In this document: positions 35,542-47,770 of the stretch, one piece after another
Layout of the letters: each line of letters begins with the position of its first letter
How positions within the stretch are numbered: the stretch's first letter is position 1
Assembly: GCA_035079385.1 (NCBI GenBank)
Contig: JAVHKY010000054.1
Span: 5,557,501-5,621,500 of the forward strand
Origin: Aspidiotus rigidus
Lineage: Eukaryota; Arthropoda; Insecta; Hemiptera; Diaspididae
Reading direction: 5' to 3'
DNA length: 64,000 nucleotides
Made by a program: the position numbers and the translations under genes
Notes under the pieces: model-generated
The model's input: only the letters and a program-made list of their open reading frames with translations
Databases searched by the model: none
Told to the model about the DNA's origin: nothing

Positions 35542-35580
35542 GACCAACGTTTCAAATGCGTTGCATTCGTCCTCAGGGTC
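35542..35580 (-). ncRNA. Orphan hammerhead-ribozyme-like sequence
   Basis: Minus strand: stem I GACC/GGTC pairs perfectly; core CTGAGGA fits the consensus CUGANGA; stem II GAATGC-AAC-GCATTT(G) is a 6-7 bp hairpin; then GAAAC and the self-complementary ACGT stem III with T before the cleavage point. The join of stem II to GAAA is off by one pair, so activity is uncertain. A PLE should lie at higher coordinates on this strand; 35581-35760 shows no recognisable PLE protein, so the copy is an extreme 3' remnant. Confidence 0.5.
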
Positions 35581-36000
35581 GAACATATAATGAGACAGAT
35601 TACGAGTCAAAAAAAGTGTAAAAGATGTTGACGGAGATGAATTATAGTCCAGGAAAATAAGACAACAAATTGACGGATTGTGGACATGAATCTAATCATA
35701 GATATTTTTGCGGAATATCTTTGAAATAGCTCCCTGATGAACATACTAAAAGTCCACCGCGATTCCGGTGGAGCTTCGTCCCCCAGGGGGCTTCAAAGGT
35801 CCCAAAATTCAGTTTTTTGCAAAAATCTCGTACAAAAAAACGTTATAGGGGAAAACGGTTGGAACAAAAGTTCTTTATTATTAAGGCTCTATCTAGCCGG
35901 GTAAGGGGGGAAAATGGCCTTGGTCGGAAAATGTTTCAAATGTTCGTCAAAATGTTGTCCCCAATGAGAAAACTCGAAATCCAAAAAATTGGACCCATAT

Positions 36001-39000
36001 GCGGAGTGATTTTTAGGCCTAAAATCCAAATGGCTATATCTCAGCCAATAATGATCGCACAGCAATGAAACTTGAGGACATTTTAGTATATGTGGACGTT
36101 CATCCATGGTATTTTTTTCAAAAAAAAACATTCATATTTTCCCTACTTTCTAGCTACAACAAAACTTCAAACTCGAATAAAATAAAATCGGGAGGGAGGC
36201 ACCTGGAGAAAATCATTAATTTGAAGCGCCATACCCTCTACTACAACATACATGAGTACCATAGTCTTTGGTGAGGTGCAACATTCCCAAAAAAATCAAT
36301 ATTTAATGAATTTCTGTGATTTTTTCATGAATAGCGGGGAGAACTATGACTGCTACCGCAATAGACCGCGAGAAATCAATGGTCAATGTTCGAGGTGAAA
36401 AATACGCACTCCTCCATGAGATGAAATGGGAATGTTCATAAACCAAAAATATATTTTTACTATTTCGTTTATCGATTTGGTCAATTCTTATGTAAACACG
36501 TCCACCGATGAGGTGGAGTACGTTAGATTGAGAAAAATAGTTGAAAAATACTCCAGTCGCTGGAACAGTCTGAAAATAGAAGAGAAGTGAGAAAATCCAC
36601 TTTTTCACCCTGGAGGACCGTGAGTTTTGGTATTTCATTCATCAAATAGGTCAGTTCTCGCGTAAACATGTTCGCCGAGTTTGAAAAAAATGTTCAAAAA
36701 ATTCTCCAGCCGCTGTAATGGTCTGGAAATGACAATAAATCGGGGAAATCCACTTTTTCACCCTGGAGAATCGTGATTTTTGGTATTTCAATCCACAATT
36801 CGTTCAATTCTTATGTAAACATGTCCGCTGAGTTTGGAAAAAATAGTCAAAAAATTCGCCAGTTTTTGGGATGCTCTGGAAATAGTAAAAACTCCAGGTA
36901 ATTCACTTTTCCAACATGGAAAACCGTGATTTTTCATATTCTGTTTATCAACAAGGTCAATTCTCATGTAAATACATCCGCCGAGTTGGAAAAAAATAGT
37001 CAATAAATTCTCCAGTCGCTGAAACGATCTAGAAATAGTACCAAATCCGGAAAATCAACTTTTTCAACATGAAGAGTCCTGATTTTTGGTATGTTGTTCA
37101 TCAAAAAGGTCAAATCTTATGGTAATACCTCCGCCGAGTTTGAAAAAAATAGCCAGAAATTCTTCAGTCGCTGGAATAGTGTGAAAATGAAAAATTGAAA
37201 ATATCTGCTATTTGAACTTGGAGAATATTTATCAATAAGGTCAATTTTTGAGTAAACACATCCCTATTTCGAAAAAAATATTCAAGAAATTCTCCAGACG
37301 CTCATTGGTATGGTCGATTCTTATAAGAACACTTACGCCGAGTTTCAAAAACATTGAAAACAATTCTCCAGTCGTTGGGACGCTCTGAAAATATTAAAAA
37401 ATCAAAGATACACACCCGCCACAATGATTCATGTGTTACTTTTCCCCCCTCGAGTTGCAGCGGTACGAATTGTATTACTGATGGCCGTGCACTCACATGA
37501 TGTGGAGGAATCCTTTTCCGAGACACAAGAAGACAATCATCTCCTTTGTATTGTCATGCTCATGAATTCCAATATTTGAAGCATTGTCACCTCAACTCGA
37601 GAGGAGATTCCTGCACTTCATGGAAGTGCACGGCTCCCAGTAACACAGTTTGTACCTCTACGACTTCAGGGGAACAAAAATTAACATTCAACACTTTAAA
37701 GTAGAGGAAATGAATCTTAGTGGTGGGTGTGTATCGGTTTTTTACTATTTCCAGAGCGTCCTAGCGACTGGAGAATTTATTGACTATTTTTTTCCAACTT
37801 GTAAGACTTATTAACATAAGATTTGACCTAATTGATGAAGAACATACCAGAAATTAAGGCTCTCCATGTTGAAAAGGTGGATTTTCTGAACTTGGTATTT
37901 CTAGACCGTTCCGGCAAGTGAAGAATTTATTGACTCACCTGGCGAATGTATTTACATAAGAATTGACCTTGTTGATAAACAGAATACTTATGAAAAATCA
38001 CGGTTTTCCATGTTGGAAAAGTGGATTACCTGGAGTTTTTACCATTTCCAGGGCATCCCAGAAACTGGAGAATTTTTTTACTATTTTTTCAAACTCAGCG
38101 GACATGTTTACATAAGAATTGAACGAATTGTGGAATGAAATACCAAAACTCACGATTCTCCAGGGTCAAAAAGTGGATTTTCTCTAATTTTTGTCATTTC
38201 CAGAACGTTCCAGCGACTGGAGAATTTTCTGACCATTTTTTTCAAACTCGGTGGATGTGTTTACATAAGAATTGACCTAATTGATGAACGCAATACCAAA
38301 ACTCACGGTCCTCCAGGGTGAAAAAGTGGATTTTCTCTAATTTTTGTCATTTCCAGAACGTTCCAGCGACTGGAGAATTTTTTGACCATTTTTTTCAAAC
38401 TCGGCGAACATGTTTACGCCAGAACTGACCTATTTGATGAATGAAATACCAAAACTCACGGTCCTCCAGGGTGAAAAAGTGGATTTTCTCACTTCTCTTC
38501 TATTTTCAGACTGTTCCAGCGACTGGAGTATTTTTCAACTATTTTTCTCAATCTAACGTACTCCACCTAATCGGTGGACGTGTTTACATACGAATTGACC
38601 AAATCGATAAACGAAATACTAAAAATATATTTTTGGTCTATCAACATTCCCATTTCATCTCATGGAGGAGTGCGTATTTTTCACCTCGAACATTGACCAT
38701 TGATTTCTCGCGGTCTATTGCGGTAGCAGTCATAGTTCCCCCGCTATTCATGAAAAAATCACAGAAATTCATTATATATTGATTTTTTGGGAATGTTGCA
38801 CCTCACCGGGACTATGGTACTCATGTATGTTGTAGTAGAAGGTATGGCGCTTCAAATGAATGATTTTCCCCAGGTGCCTCCCCCCAATTTTTTTTTATTC
38901 GAGTTTGAAGTTTTGTTATAGCTAGAAACTAGGGAAAATATGGATGTTTTTTTTTTGAAAAAAATACCATGGATGAACGTTCACATATACTAAAATATCC

Positions 39001-39078
39001 TCAAGTTTCATTGCTGTGCGATCATTATTGGCTGAGATATAGCCATTTGGATTTTAGGCCTAAAAATCACTCTGCAGC
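36001..39078. repeat. 3.1-kb fold-back with ~150-bp internal units
   Basis: The left arm (from GCGGAGTGATTTTTAGGCC) and the right arm (to GGCCTAAAAATCACTCTGC) are inverted copies about 1.35 kb long around a spacer near 37430-37730. The outer 600 bp are nearly identical. The inner parts consist of units of about 150 bp (CACTTTTTCACCCTGGAGRA, GTGATTTTTGGTATTTC, ACATGTCCGCCGAGTTTG, TTCTCCAGTCGCTGG) on both sides, for example 38171, 38321 and 38471. The two identical open frames at 36303-36638 (-) and 38441-38782 (+) only reflect the symmetry. The right arm stops where the LINE at 39079 begins, and the left arm may continue to about 35750. Confidence 0.9.
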
Positions 39079-40690
39079 CTTCTTCAAAAAACACTAGATA
39101 ATATCGGTTCCTGGGCTTCTGACCGTGGATTTCGATTCTCTTCAGGTAAAACAGGTCTTGTCATCTTTCGAAAACATCGACGCGCTGTAACCCCTCTTCA
39201 TCCACTAATTCTTCAAGGCTTCACAATCGACATCCTCTCCTCTTATAAATTCCTGGGTATAACCTTTGATCAAAAACTCTCCTGAATGCCTCACATAAAG
39301 TCACTCGAAGCTAAATGCCTAAACGCTACCAATATCATCAAATATCTCTCCCACACCCGCATAGGATGTAATCGCAAACTTCTGCTTCAACTATACAAAA
39401 GTCTTATTCGTTCCCAACTCGATTACGGTGCTACAATAAGTCCAAAATCAAACTCCTCGATACTATTCAAGCATCCACCCTCCGCATGGCTCTCGGAGCT
39501 TTTCGAACTTCCCCCATCTAAGCCTTTGTGCAGAAGCAGCAGAACCACCATTACATTTTCGCACTCTCATACTGACTGCAAACTTTCTCGCCTCGTCTTC
39601 TCAAATTCCTGACCTTCCAATCTATACATCTATCCTTTCTCCTAGTAACTTCCTCCTCTCTCCTTTAAAATCCTACCTTCAATACCTCCCTAAACTCTCA
39701 CCTCTCCTTCCTAACAAGCCAACGACACCTCCGTGGCTATTATCTCCCCCATCTATCAGACTCGACATCGCAAATTACTCAAAAATGGACAACTATTCTT
39801 ACCGAACACTAATCACAGAAATCATTGCAGAATACCCAAACCATGAAATCTGCTTCGCTGATGGCTCTAAATCTCAATCTAAAACAGCCCATGCATCCTC
39901 AATCAACGGCACTATAGCCGTTGAACGACTCCGTAACTCAGCTTCCGTATTTACTGCTGAACTTGATGCTATCCACTACTGCCTTTCGCAACTAACACAA
40001 CGACCACCACGACACAATTACGTCTTACTAACTGATTCTCTTTCATCTCTTTCAACAATTCAAGACATCCACTCAACAAACCCTATAACTCAACGCATCC
40101 CCCTTATTCTTGAAACTCTTGCTTCCATCGAATCAACAATAACTTTGATCTGGATCCCTGGCCACATGACGAGGTTGATCGTGCAGCCAAGGAAGCTACC
40201 CGACTACCAAAGATTACAGATCCATCTTCTTCCCCATCATACGACCTAAAAAACTATTATCGTTCCCTAATTTTGAATACCTGGCATCATCTTTGGACTC
40301 TCCTATCGACCACCAAGCTCCTATCTATAAAAACCTCACCCACCTCTTGGCCCTCCTCATACAGAAATTCCTGTTATGAAGAAATCATTCTCTGCCGACT
40401 CAGGATTGGCCATACAACGACTAACTCATTTTCACCTCCTACTAAATCTCTTCCCTCCATCTTGCAACTACTATTCTCATGTCCAGCCCTACAAAACCAA
40501 CGACAATCTTTCAACGTCTCGTCTTCCTTATCATCCGCTTTATGCAACAACTCAGAAACAGTTACTAACTCTCTCCAATACTTACGCTCTACCAACTACT
40601 TTCCTCTTCTCTAACAACCTACAATACCTTTTCGCAAGCTGATGACCCATAGAGTAGTCAAATAACTCACGAATAAAATTTAAAAAAAAA
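39079..40690 (+). pseudogene. LINE retrotransposon (I/Jockey-like, with RNase H), 5'-truncated
   Basis: Begins inside RT just after the YADD region (LDNIGSWASDRGFRFSSGKT), then YKFLGITFDQKLS, LLLQLYKSLIRSQLDYG and, after a frameshift, LDTIQASTLRMALGAFRTSP. RNase H at 39785-40200 shows CFADGSK, SVFTAELDAI and LLTDSLSSLS with the expected D, E and D residues, then WIPGHM and, after another shift, DEVDRAAKEA. The C-terminal part (40273-40614) has CRLRIGHTTTNSFS and LLFSCPALQNQ. A 3' UTR with AATAAA precedes the A-run at 40680-40690. It belongs to the same group as the LINE at 23793-26735 but is a different family member. Inactive. Confidence 0.85.
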
Positions 40691-40960
40691 ATAATAAATA
40701 AAATATATGTATCAAAATATATACTAATTGAGTAAGCAGAATAATTTATTGAAATAAAAAATCCAATAAAGACTTGAATAAATATAATTAATATAATTAA
40801 TGATTCAATATTTCATATTATTTTGTGGATGTTTTAATTGAAAATATCGTCATAAAATTTTTTGAATCTAATTTTGGAATTAAAATTTATATTTAATACA
40901 CAAATATAAATTAATATTAATAAAACAATTGATATTAATATAATTTTTTTAAAAAATCAA
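40691..40960. other. Very AT-rich segment, possibly mitochondrial-like
   Basis: The composition resembles the NUMT segment in the 19740 element, but I could not align any part to a mitochondrial gene with conviction. Nothing else is seen. Confidence 0.3.
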
Positions 40961-40964
40961 CAAT

Positions 40965-41185
40965 ATGAAAAACGTGTCCACACGGGTACATTTCAATTCT
41001 AACCAACCACTCCATTTTAAATTTAATACAGCTCTCAATTTGAAACAAAATCATTTCTCTAACTCCGATCCCATTTTCCACAATGATATTTCAAGAAATT
41101 TTAAGGAAACGCTTTACAATAAAGGCTATCCGTCTACTTTTATTAATAAAGTTTGTAACCATAAGATTAACCATCAGAAAGCTCA
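40965..41185 (+). pseudogene. Penelope-like RT fragment (thumb region)
   Basis: The translation includes PIFHNDISRNFKETLYNKGYPSTFI then NKVCNHKIN (split here for length), resembling the PLE stretch that follows the RT core, where a conserved N-G-Y-P and F-I-x-K pattern occurs. No catalytic motifs are present. It runs into the inverted repeat at 41290 and is inactive. Confidence 0.5.
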
Positions 41186-41289
41186 TGAAGACTGGATAAA
41201 AAAAATTGGTGCCGTTGCAAGTTTGGAAATGGCGATCGGGGAATCCGCAAGATCCGTATTCCACTGCAGAAGGTCTTTCAAAAAGTAGA

Positions 41290-41515
41290 ATAATATAGGA
41301 AATCCTATCATATAGTTCGAGAGTCAGAATTTCTCCAAGTCTTCCTCCTATTGTATTAAGTTCGAGAGTCAAAATTATTCGAACTTGCTCTCCTATCAGA
41401 AATAGCTCAAGAGTCGAAATTTTTCCAAGTCCCCCCTTTTCTCCGTGACGTCATCAACCTTGGACCGGATGAAAATTTCCTGAAAGTACCCCCCAACAAA
41501 AAGGATAGCTGAACA
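41290..41515 (-). repeat. AGCGGG-type repeat, inverted and partial
   Basis: Minus strand: GATAGC..CCTTTTTGTTGGGGGGTAC, GGAAATTTTCATCCG, GGTTGATGACGTCACGGAG, then three minisatellite units (GACTTGGAAAAATTTCGACTC). It corresponds to 9475-9640. Confidence 0.65.
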
Positions 41516-43855
41516 TCTCAGGTCTAACATTTGCCGGGGGTTCAGGAGGGGAGAGAAGAGAAGGTCCTGTCGAAATATTTCTCGATTTAAAAAAAAAAAA
41601 ATAAAGCCTTGTTGTCTATTATTATTCTTTACTTTGTAAGACGTATTTTAATCAGCAAAACAATGAACGTTTGTCGGCAAACTGCTTATGCAATTATTTA
41701 CACATTTGTGTACCTATGTTAGAGCATTTTGTGACAGACGCTCTAGTTGATAAAAAGTTGTAATTTTTATTGAAACTTACTCGTATAATTCGTGACTTTA
41801 GTATTTTTACCTTAATTCTTGCTGGGCGTGCGAAACAGCTGATACAATTTCGATAAAAATTGCTGAAAATATAGAAAAATCTCGAAATAAGGTTAGGTAC
41901 GGTAAGCGTTTTTCTTTTCATCAGTAAGAAAATACTTATATTATTTACGTCTTCCTTCTCACGTATCAGAAAAACAAAGACAAAACAAATAAGAACAAGA
42001 ATAAGAGGAACGTCTATCTAGAAGGGAAGAAACTTTCGAATTATTAGAAAGATTTGTTCATTCGAGCGTCAATATTATTCACGAAATGGTTAAAAAGTGC
42101 ACAAAGATTTACTTCACAATTACGGTGAGGTAATATCATTTCTTTATCGTTTCCTCGTCCTTTTCTTCATTTCCTTCCAATTTATTATCAAGACGGGAAA
42201 ATACCATCTTTCCACAAGTATTACACAGAATTACAAGTTTTGAGTACGGATAATTATAGTAATAAATAGTGAAAATAATGATCAACGACGGTTTTCTATT
42301 TTACTGTTTTAATTCTAATTCCCTTGTGTTTTTTTTTCTTTCTTTTAAAAAATTACGATATTCCATACTGAAATTAAGAAATTCCTGAGAGAAGCTCTTC
42401 TAAAAGGTTGATAAAATACGGCTTTCGAAACGTTTGATTTTCATCGAGCCATAAAGTGAATTTTTTTTTTTTTTACTGTAATTGTCTTGATTGGTTTCAA
42501 CAATTCAACAGAATACACATTTTAAATGGTCACGCCTATCCTATCTCGCTGTCACATCAAGGCACCCATTTGCTATTTTTGTCTCTGAATTTCAAAAAAT
42601 AAATTCATCAAGGTCCCTCAACCAAAATTTAGAAGTTGAACTTCATCTTTCGCATCTACCGGTATGTATTTGGTATTTTGAAATAGGTTTTCTCCTTTGC
42701 GGACATTTGGAACTGGGATGATGCACTCTATTTCTTAAAATGATTTTACACTGAGATACATCATAAAATTCACCAATCGTTCACAACAGTACTATCTGTC
42801 TCTTAGTTAAATTCCTCACTTAAAAAGAAAACTCACAAACGATTCACAAATATTCCTGAATTATACAATAGGAACCGCTTGTCACGATCATTTGGATGCC
42901 GAAAAGTTGGTCGCAGGAAGTTGATCGAATAAAGCAGTTTGGTTAAAATGAGAGAAAAATTGAAATTGAAAAATTTGATTCATCTTCACTACACTAAAGA
43001 TATTTAGAAAATCATTGGACCAATGTAGATACTGTGACAGTCACTACAAACCAACTTAAATATTCTATTTTCTTGTGTCTAGGGACCTCATCCTCAAGGT
43101 TGGCCAGAAGTTTGTCCAAAAAAGTGAAATTGTAATGAGCAGGTCGAAAACTGTAAGACGGAGGCTGTGGCATAACGAACCTAAGAAAGGTGATCATTCC
43201 AAGCTAAAAAAAAGAAAAAAAAAAAAACGGAAAAAGTGACATATCACTTCACAAACAGTAGCCAAAGAGGGACAAAAAATGTTATAAGTGTCCAAAAATT
43301 GGCTTTTATTGATTTCTATGATACCGGAAAGAAAACTTCGCACGAAGTCTGTAACTTTGTGCAATGATACTTTATGGATACCTGGTAGAATTTATTTATA
43401 CCTCATTCACCTTTCACTGTTAATGATTTTAGAGAGATATCACCAAAATGTGGAACTGGTAAAGTTACCGCAATTGATCTGATCATCCATATACATACTT
43501 CGTAATTTACAAGTTTCTACATGAATGTATTTGAAGTAAACAATTACAAATAATGAATGACGAACATATTTATTGAATAGGAAAAAATATAGAAAGAAGA
43601 AATTGAATAGGCGCATCACGAAAATCAATTGACAAAAAGAATATGTACTAAATTCATGGACAACAATTATAGAGGGCATTATAAGAATAGAGCATCAACT
43701 ATCAAAGTTCAACTTACATCTAAAATAACAAAAAAGATTTTTAATTTCAGACAAAAAAAAAAAAAAAATGTGGAGCCCAAACCACTAATCATCATTCATT
43801 AAACACAAAGAGCGCTTATAACAGCAGTTGAGCACCAACTATCAAAATTATATTT
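41516..43855. other. Non-coding stretch
   Basis: No gene recognised. There are A-runs at about 41589, 43205-43226 and 43750-43768 and a T-run at 42463, perhaps remnants of retroposed tails. Open frames are short. Confidence 0.4.
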
Positions 43856-43859
43856 ATTA

Positions 43860-44340
43860 AGAAATTCACGTTTAATATTAATTATTAATTTTGAATTTAT
43901 TTTATTTAATTATATTTATATATATATTTTTTTATAATAATTATCAGTCCATTAAATTTTAGATTTTTTAGTGAAGTATATTTTTTCTTTCTTCAATTTT
44001 AAATATAAATTATTTTTATATAATTATAATTATTATTATTGTTAAATTTATTAATTTTATCAATTTATATAATAATTTTTTTCATTAAATTAGGATTTAA
44101 TTGAAAGAATTTATATTCTCATAATTTAATAATTGAATTCAATTATTTATTAATAATATCGATCTATTTTATTGCGTTAATTATTTTATTTATTAAATTG
44201 GAAATTTTTATCAATTAAAATTTATAATTTATTTTTAATTTCACAAATTAATTTTTTTTTTTTTGTTGAAAGATGTTTATTGTCATTAATATGACTATAA
44301 CCTATGAGGTACATTTAAGCTAGGGTTAGGTTACATTTTA
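43860..44340 (-). other. AT-rich segment ending in a retroposon-like 3' tail
   Basis: Positions 43860-44250 are extremely AT-rich without an assignable gene. At 44255-44340, read on the minus strand, GACAATAAACATCTTTCAAC is followed by an A-run: a polyadenylation signal about 15 bases before poly(A), as at the 3' end of a retroposed transcript. Confidence 0.4.
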
Positions 44341-44429
44341 TATGGCTAGTTTTTTAAATTATAAATAAATATAATTGGTAAAATTAATTTTAAAAATATC
44401 TAAAATTTGTTATAATTTTATTTAATAGC

Positions 44430-45005
44430 TATAGTGAGGACTTGAACCAAGGTGTTGGTGGCTGGAGCATTTTGCCTCTGGGGGTATCTTGCTTCCACCT
44501 GGAGGCTTGGAGGTGCCTCCAAGGACCCTTTCCAAGGTATTTTTTTTTTTTTCAATAGTATATATTCTATTCCTTGAAAACTCATTCAGCCACTTTCATG
44601 CTAGCGCATCTCGGTTTGAATAAGAACCAAAGTTTTTAATACACCTTCTGAGTATCATCTGTCATCTGGCAACGATGATAAGTCACTATGCTACATCTGG
44701 TCACAATCATCAAAGTTACAAGTGCCTCCGGAGGCGTCTCCAAAGGCGTCATTTAGGACGTATCTGGCAAAAGGGCGTCCACAAAATATATTTCTTATGG
44801 GACGGACGCCCTTCTGCCAGAACCCTCCTCAATTGCGCCGGAAGCACTTGGAGGTGGCTCCAGAGACACTCTTTGAAGGTCATGAGGCGCCTCCAAACGA
44901 GTCCACTGGAAGCAACCGGAGTCGGAGGGTCATTTTCTGTATTTGTTCTGGAGGCGAGGGCCTCCGAAAAAATGTCGCCTCCAACACACTTGCTTTCCAA
45001 TATTA
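44430..45005 (+). repeat. GCCTCC-motif repeat, copy 1
   Basis: Starts AAGGTGTTGGTGGCTGGAGC and ends GCCTCCAACACACTTG, which form a terminal inverted repeat. Inside, CCTCCGGAGGCGTC, CTTGGAGGTGCCTCC and similar G/C-rich motifs repeat in both directions. A 200-bp core (TTCAGCCACTTTCATGCTAGCGC, TATCATCTGTCATCTGGCAAC) is shared with 46430-46570. The overlapping frames on both strands come from this symmetry. Confidence 0.65.
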
Positions 45006-45791
45006 ATTCAGCAATGAAAATAGAAAAAAATTTCAATAAAAGGCACACGGAAACAACACCAATATGTAACTCAACTTACACCTAAAATAACAACAAAAAA
45101 TACCCCTTCTGACGAGAACAATGTGACAACCTTACATAAAAATATCATAACTTTTCAATCAATTAATGAAAAATGGAAATTCTATTATCCTTTACAAACT
45201 GAACGGAAAATTGGTAACAAACACTTGTAGCCAGCCTGATAGCTTCCGGCTCGCGCAGTGTTGCAACTCACTAAACTGCCACCTGACTTCATGAGAGTTA
45301 CAATTTCGGGCCTGAATAATAATGCTAGCAAGGTTTTAAATTTTGTAATCATTTCATTAGGTAAATAAATAGAAGAAGCAGTAAACTTTCGGTACTGTAT
45401 TATAATTTCCAATTTTGGGCAGAAAAAAGTGACACAAAGTGATCATATGGACACCCTGCGAAGTGAGGAAGGGGTGGAAAAGTTTCGAGAGTTGGAAGTG
45501 GTAATGTCCAGACAATTTATGAAATATTCACTGCTTTTGACGATTGAAAAAATCTTTCAGTCACAAATTTTCTTCTTTTGTTTCTCGACCAACAAGTAAA
45601 TCGACAAATCTGCAGTAAACCAACTTGAAGTGAATTCAAGAAACTGGTCACTTCTGTCTAATTCTCATCAAATTCGAATAAAACGGCTTATCCCATAAAC
45701 TGTATAGAACGCAGAATCAACAACAGAGCAATACCAGATACATCGCCCTTGTCTTTGTGGATCACCAAACCCTTTTAAATATTATATGTTA
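45006..45791. other. Non-coding stretch
   Basis: Nothing recognised apart from A-runs. The short minus-strand frame at 45185-45412 has no domain. Confidence 0.4.
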
Positions 45792-47126
45792 CAGTTAAAA
45801 CCCGAAATCAGTAAATTCTAAAATTCACTAGTCAAAACTAGTTGCCACAAATGACTTCAGTCAGAACTAGTTTTGACTAGTTAATTCTAGAATAAAAAAA
45901 AATTGTTTGAATTCATCAGTAAATTCTAGTTATGACTGAAATGAATTGAAATTGTTCGAGTTCAAAAGGTGATGGTGTTTCCAGACATACTTCGGCCAAA
46001 TTGATAGATATTTGGTAGTTCTGTTCAACTTTGAGGATAAGTAGCTCACACTGGGATAAATTATACGAAAAAGTTCTAAATTTTTCTTCCTTAATTCACA
46101 CATTAAACCGCATATCATACGAATTCGTCGGCCTATAAACGTTACAAGAGCAAATCTAACAGTGACTAATTGACGCACACCATTCAAGTACAAACAAGCT
46201 TTGTAAAAAACAAAAATTCAAGGGTGTTGGAGGCTGGAGGCACTTTGTCTCTGGAAGTACCTTGCCTCCGTCTCCAATGAGGCGAAGATGGTGAGGATTT
46301 AAACCAAGATGTTGGAGGCTAGAGCATTTTGCCTCCGGAGGTACCTTGCTTCCACCTAGAGGCTTGGAGGTGCTTCCAAAGACCCTTTAGGAGACACTTT
46401 TTTCAACAGTATTCTATTCCTCGAAACCTCATTCAGCCACTTTGATGCTAGCGCTGCTCGGTTCGGAGAAAAGCCAAAGTTTTAAATACACCTTCTGAGT
46501 ATCATCTGTCATCTGGCAACACTGGTAGGCCAATATGCTACATCTGGTCACACTGATCAACATTACAAGTGCCTTTGGAGGCATCTCCAAAGACGTCTTC
46601 GGTTTCTTCGACAGTGCCTCCGGAGGCATCTTCTCCAATCTCAGTAATTGCGCTGGAGGCATTTGGAGGTACTTCCAGAGACATACTTTGGAGGTCAGAA
46701 GACGCCTCCAAACGTGTCCACTGGAGGCAACCGGAGTCGGAGAGTCATTTTCTGTATTCGTTCCGGACGCCTCTAAAAAAAAAATATGCCCCCAACACCC
46801 TTGATAAAAATGCAATTACATTATTTTGTACTAGGGAAGAAATTCATTTTACTGATTGGATTCACCCTTCTTGTTTTCGCTAGTTAAAACTAGTTTTCCC
46901 TGACAATCATAATTTCTTCTCTATTTCACTTTTTACTAGTCAATTCTAGTTTTCACTAGTAAAAACTAGTTTTACCTGAAATTATTTAAGTTAAAACTAG
47001 CTCCAACGCTGAGGGTCACGGTAAATTCTAGAGTTAACTAGTCGAAACTAGTTCTGACTAAAGTCATTTGTGGCAACTAGTTTTGACTAGTGAATTTTAG
47101 AATTTACTGATTTCGGGTTTTAACTG
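45792..47126. mobile_element. 1.3-kb TA-flanked inverted-repeat element with nested GCCTCC repeat
   Basis: TA on both sides (45790-45791, 47127-47128). The terminal repeats are about 100 bp with a few mismatches: CAGTTAAAACCCGAAATCAG, TAAATTCTAAAATTCACTAG and several ACTAGTTTTGACTAGT boxes that are themselves palindromic. Internal sequence includes the GCCTCC element at 46219-46805. No transposase; Tc1/mariner-type mobilisation is inferred from the TA. Confidence 0.8.
46219..46805 (+). repeat. GCCTCC-motif repeat, copy 2
   Basis: Ends CAAGGGTGTTGGAGGC (left) and CCCCCAACACCCTTG (right, inverted match). The start is partly duplicated (GATGTTGGAGGCTAGAGCATTTTGC at about 46308). The middle matches 44580-44720. 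The frames at 46429-46815 are by-products. Confidence 0.7.
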
Positions 47127-47509
47127 TAACATATACAGTCCCTGTACAAAATATGATTCTGTGGTTGTATGAAGAGTAAACATGAAAGCCTTGATCAGGA
47201 GATTCAACCAAATGGTGACCCTGAACTGGTCATACGATCTCCGCAACAAGGTTTTACTCCACTATCACCGTTGAAATTTTGCAACTCTTTTGTAGTGTGT
47301 TTACAACCAGAATGAAAACGAAATCTTTTCAAACCTAGGTCCTAAACGAACGAAGGTACTCAAGATCTCCTTAGTTGGCGTCTTACGTAAAAATATATGA
47401 ATAGGCAATACTCTTCCATAAAGGTTACCTAGGAGGTCGGTGATCCCTCAATCAACTAGGAACTTGCATTCGACGATCTATGCGAAAGAGATGGTTTTTT
47501 TCAGGACCG

Positions 47510-47770
47510 ATATTGTGTCGCCAACTTGCCTCTTTGCCCACAAGATTGCTATAAGTAATAGCTTAATTCATAGACTGACAGATGTATCTTTATGAGTATG
47601 TCTGCTTTCCCCAAGAAATTGATGACCATAAAATACCTGACCAGAGTGAATGAGATCAATCTCGACATTGATGGTTCGTAAAATTACCACGAAAAAATAC
47701 CTCGATTCCACTATCTTCGTCACTCGTGATTTGAACTGTGGTAGTAAGAAGCGTACTAGAATACGGTTTT
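47510..47770 (+). pseudogene. Penelope-like RT fragment
   Basis: Broken frames give AHKIAISNSLIHRLTD, then TIKYLTRVNEINLDID, then KILDSTIFVTRDLN, matching residues 258-325 of the PLE at 4487-5992 (HKIAAFNSYIHRLT, HLAAVNEVNLDID, GLDSTTSLPRDLS). It has several frameshifts and stops. Upstream sequence to 47150 may be part of it but is not readable. Confidence 0.7.

Noticed and set aside
36303..38782. Two identical open frames of about 111 codons on opposite strands
   Set aside because: They are the two arms of the fold-back at 36001-39078 and show no domain; identity follows from the inverted repeat.
43860..44250. Second NUMT candidate
   Set aside because: Composition is right, but no stretch could be aligned to a mitochondrial gene by eye.
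44320..44345. GGGTTAGGTTA resembling an insect telomere repeat
   Set aside because: Only about two units, no array.
44675..45085. 136-codon frame rich in Arg and Ser
   Set aside because: It lies in the GCCTCC inverted-repeat element, with equally long frames in other phases.
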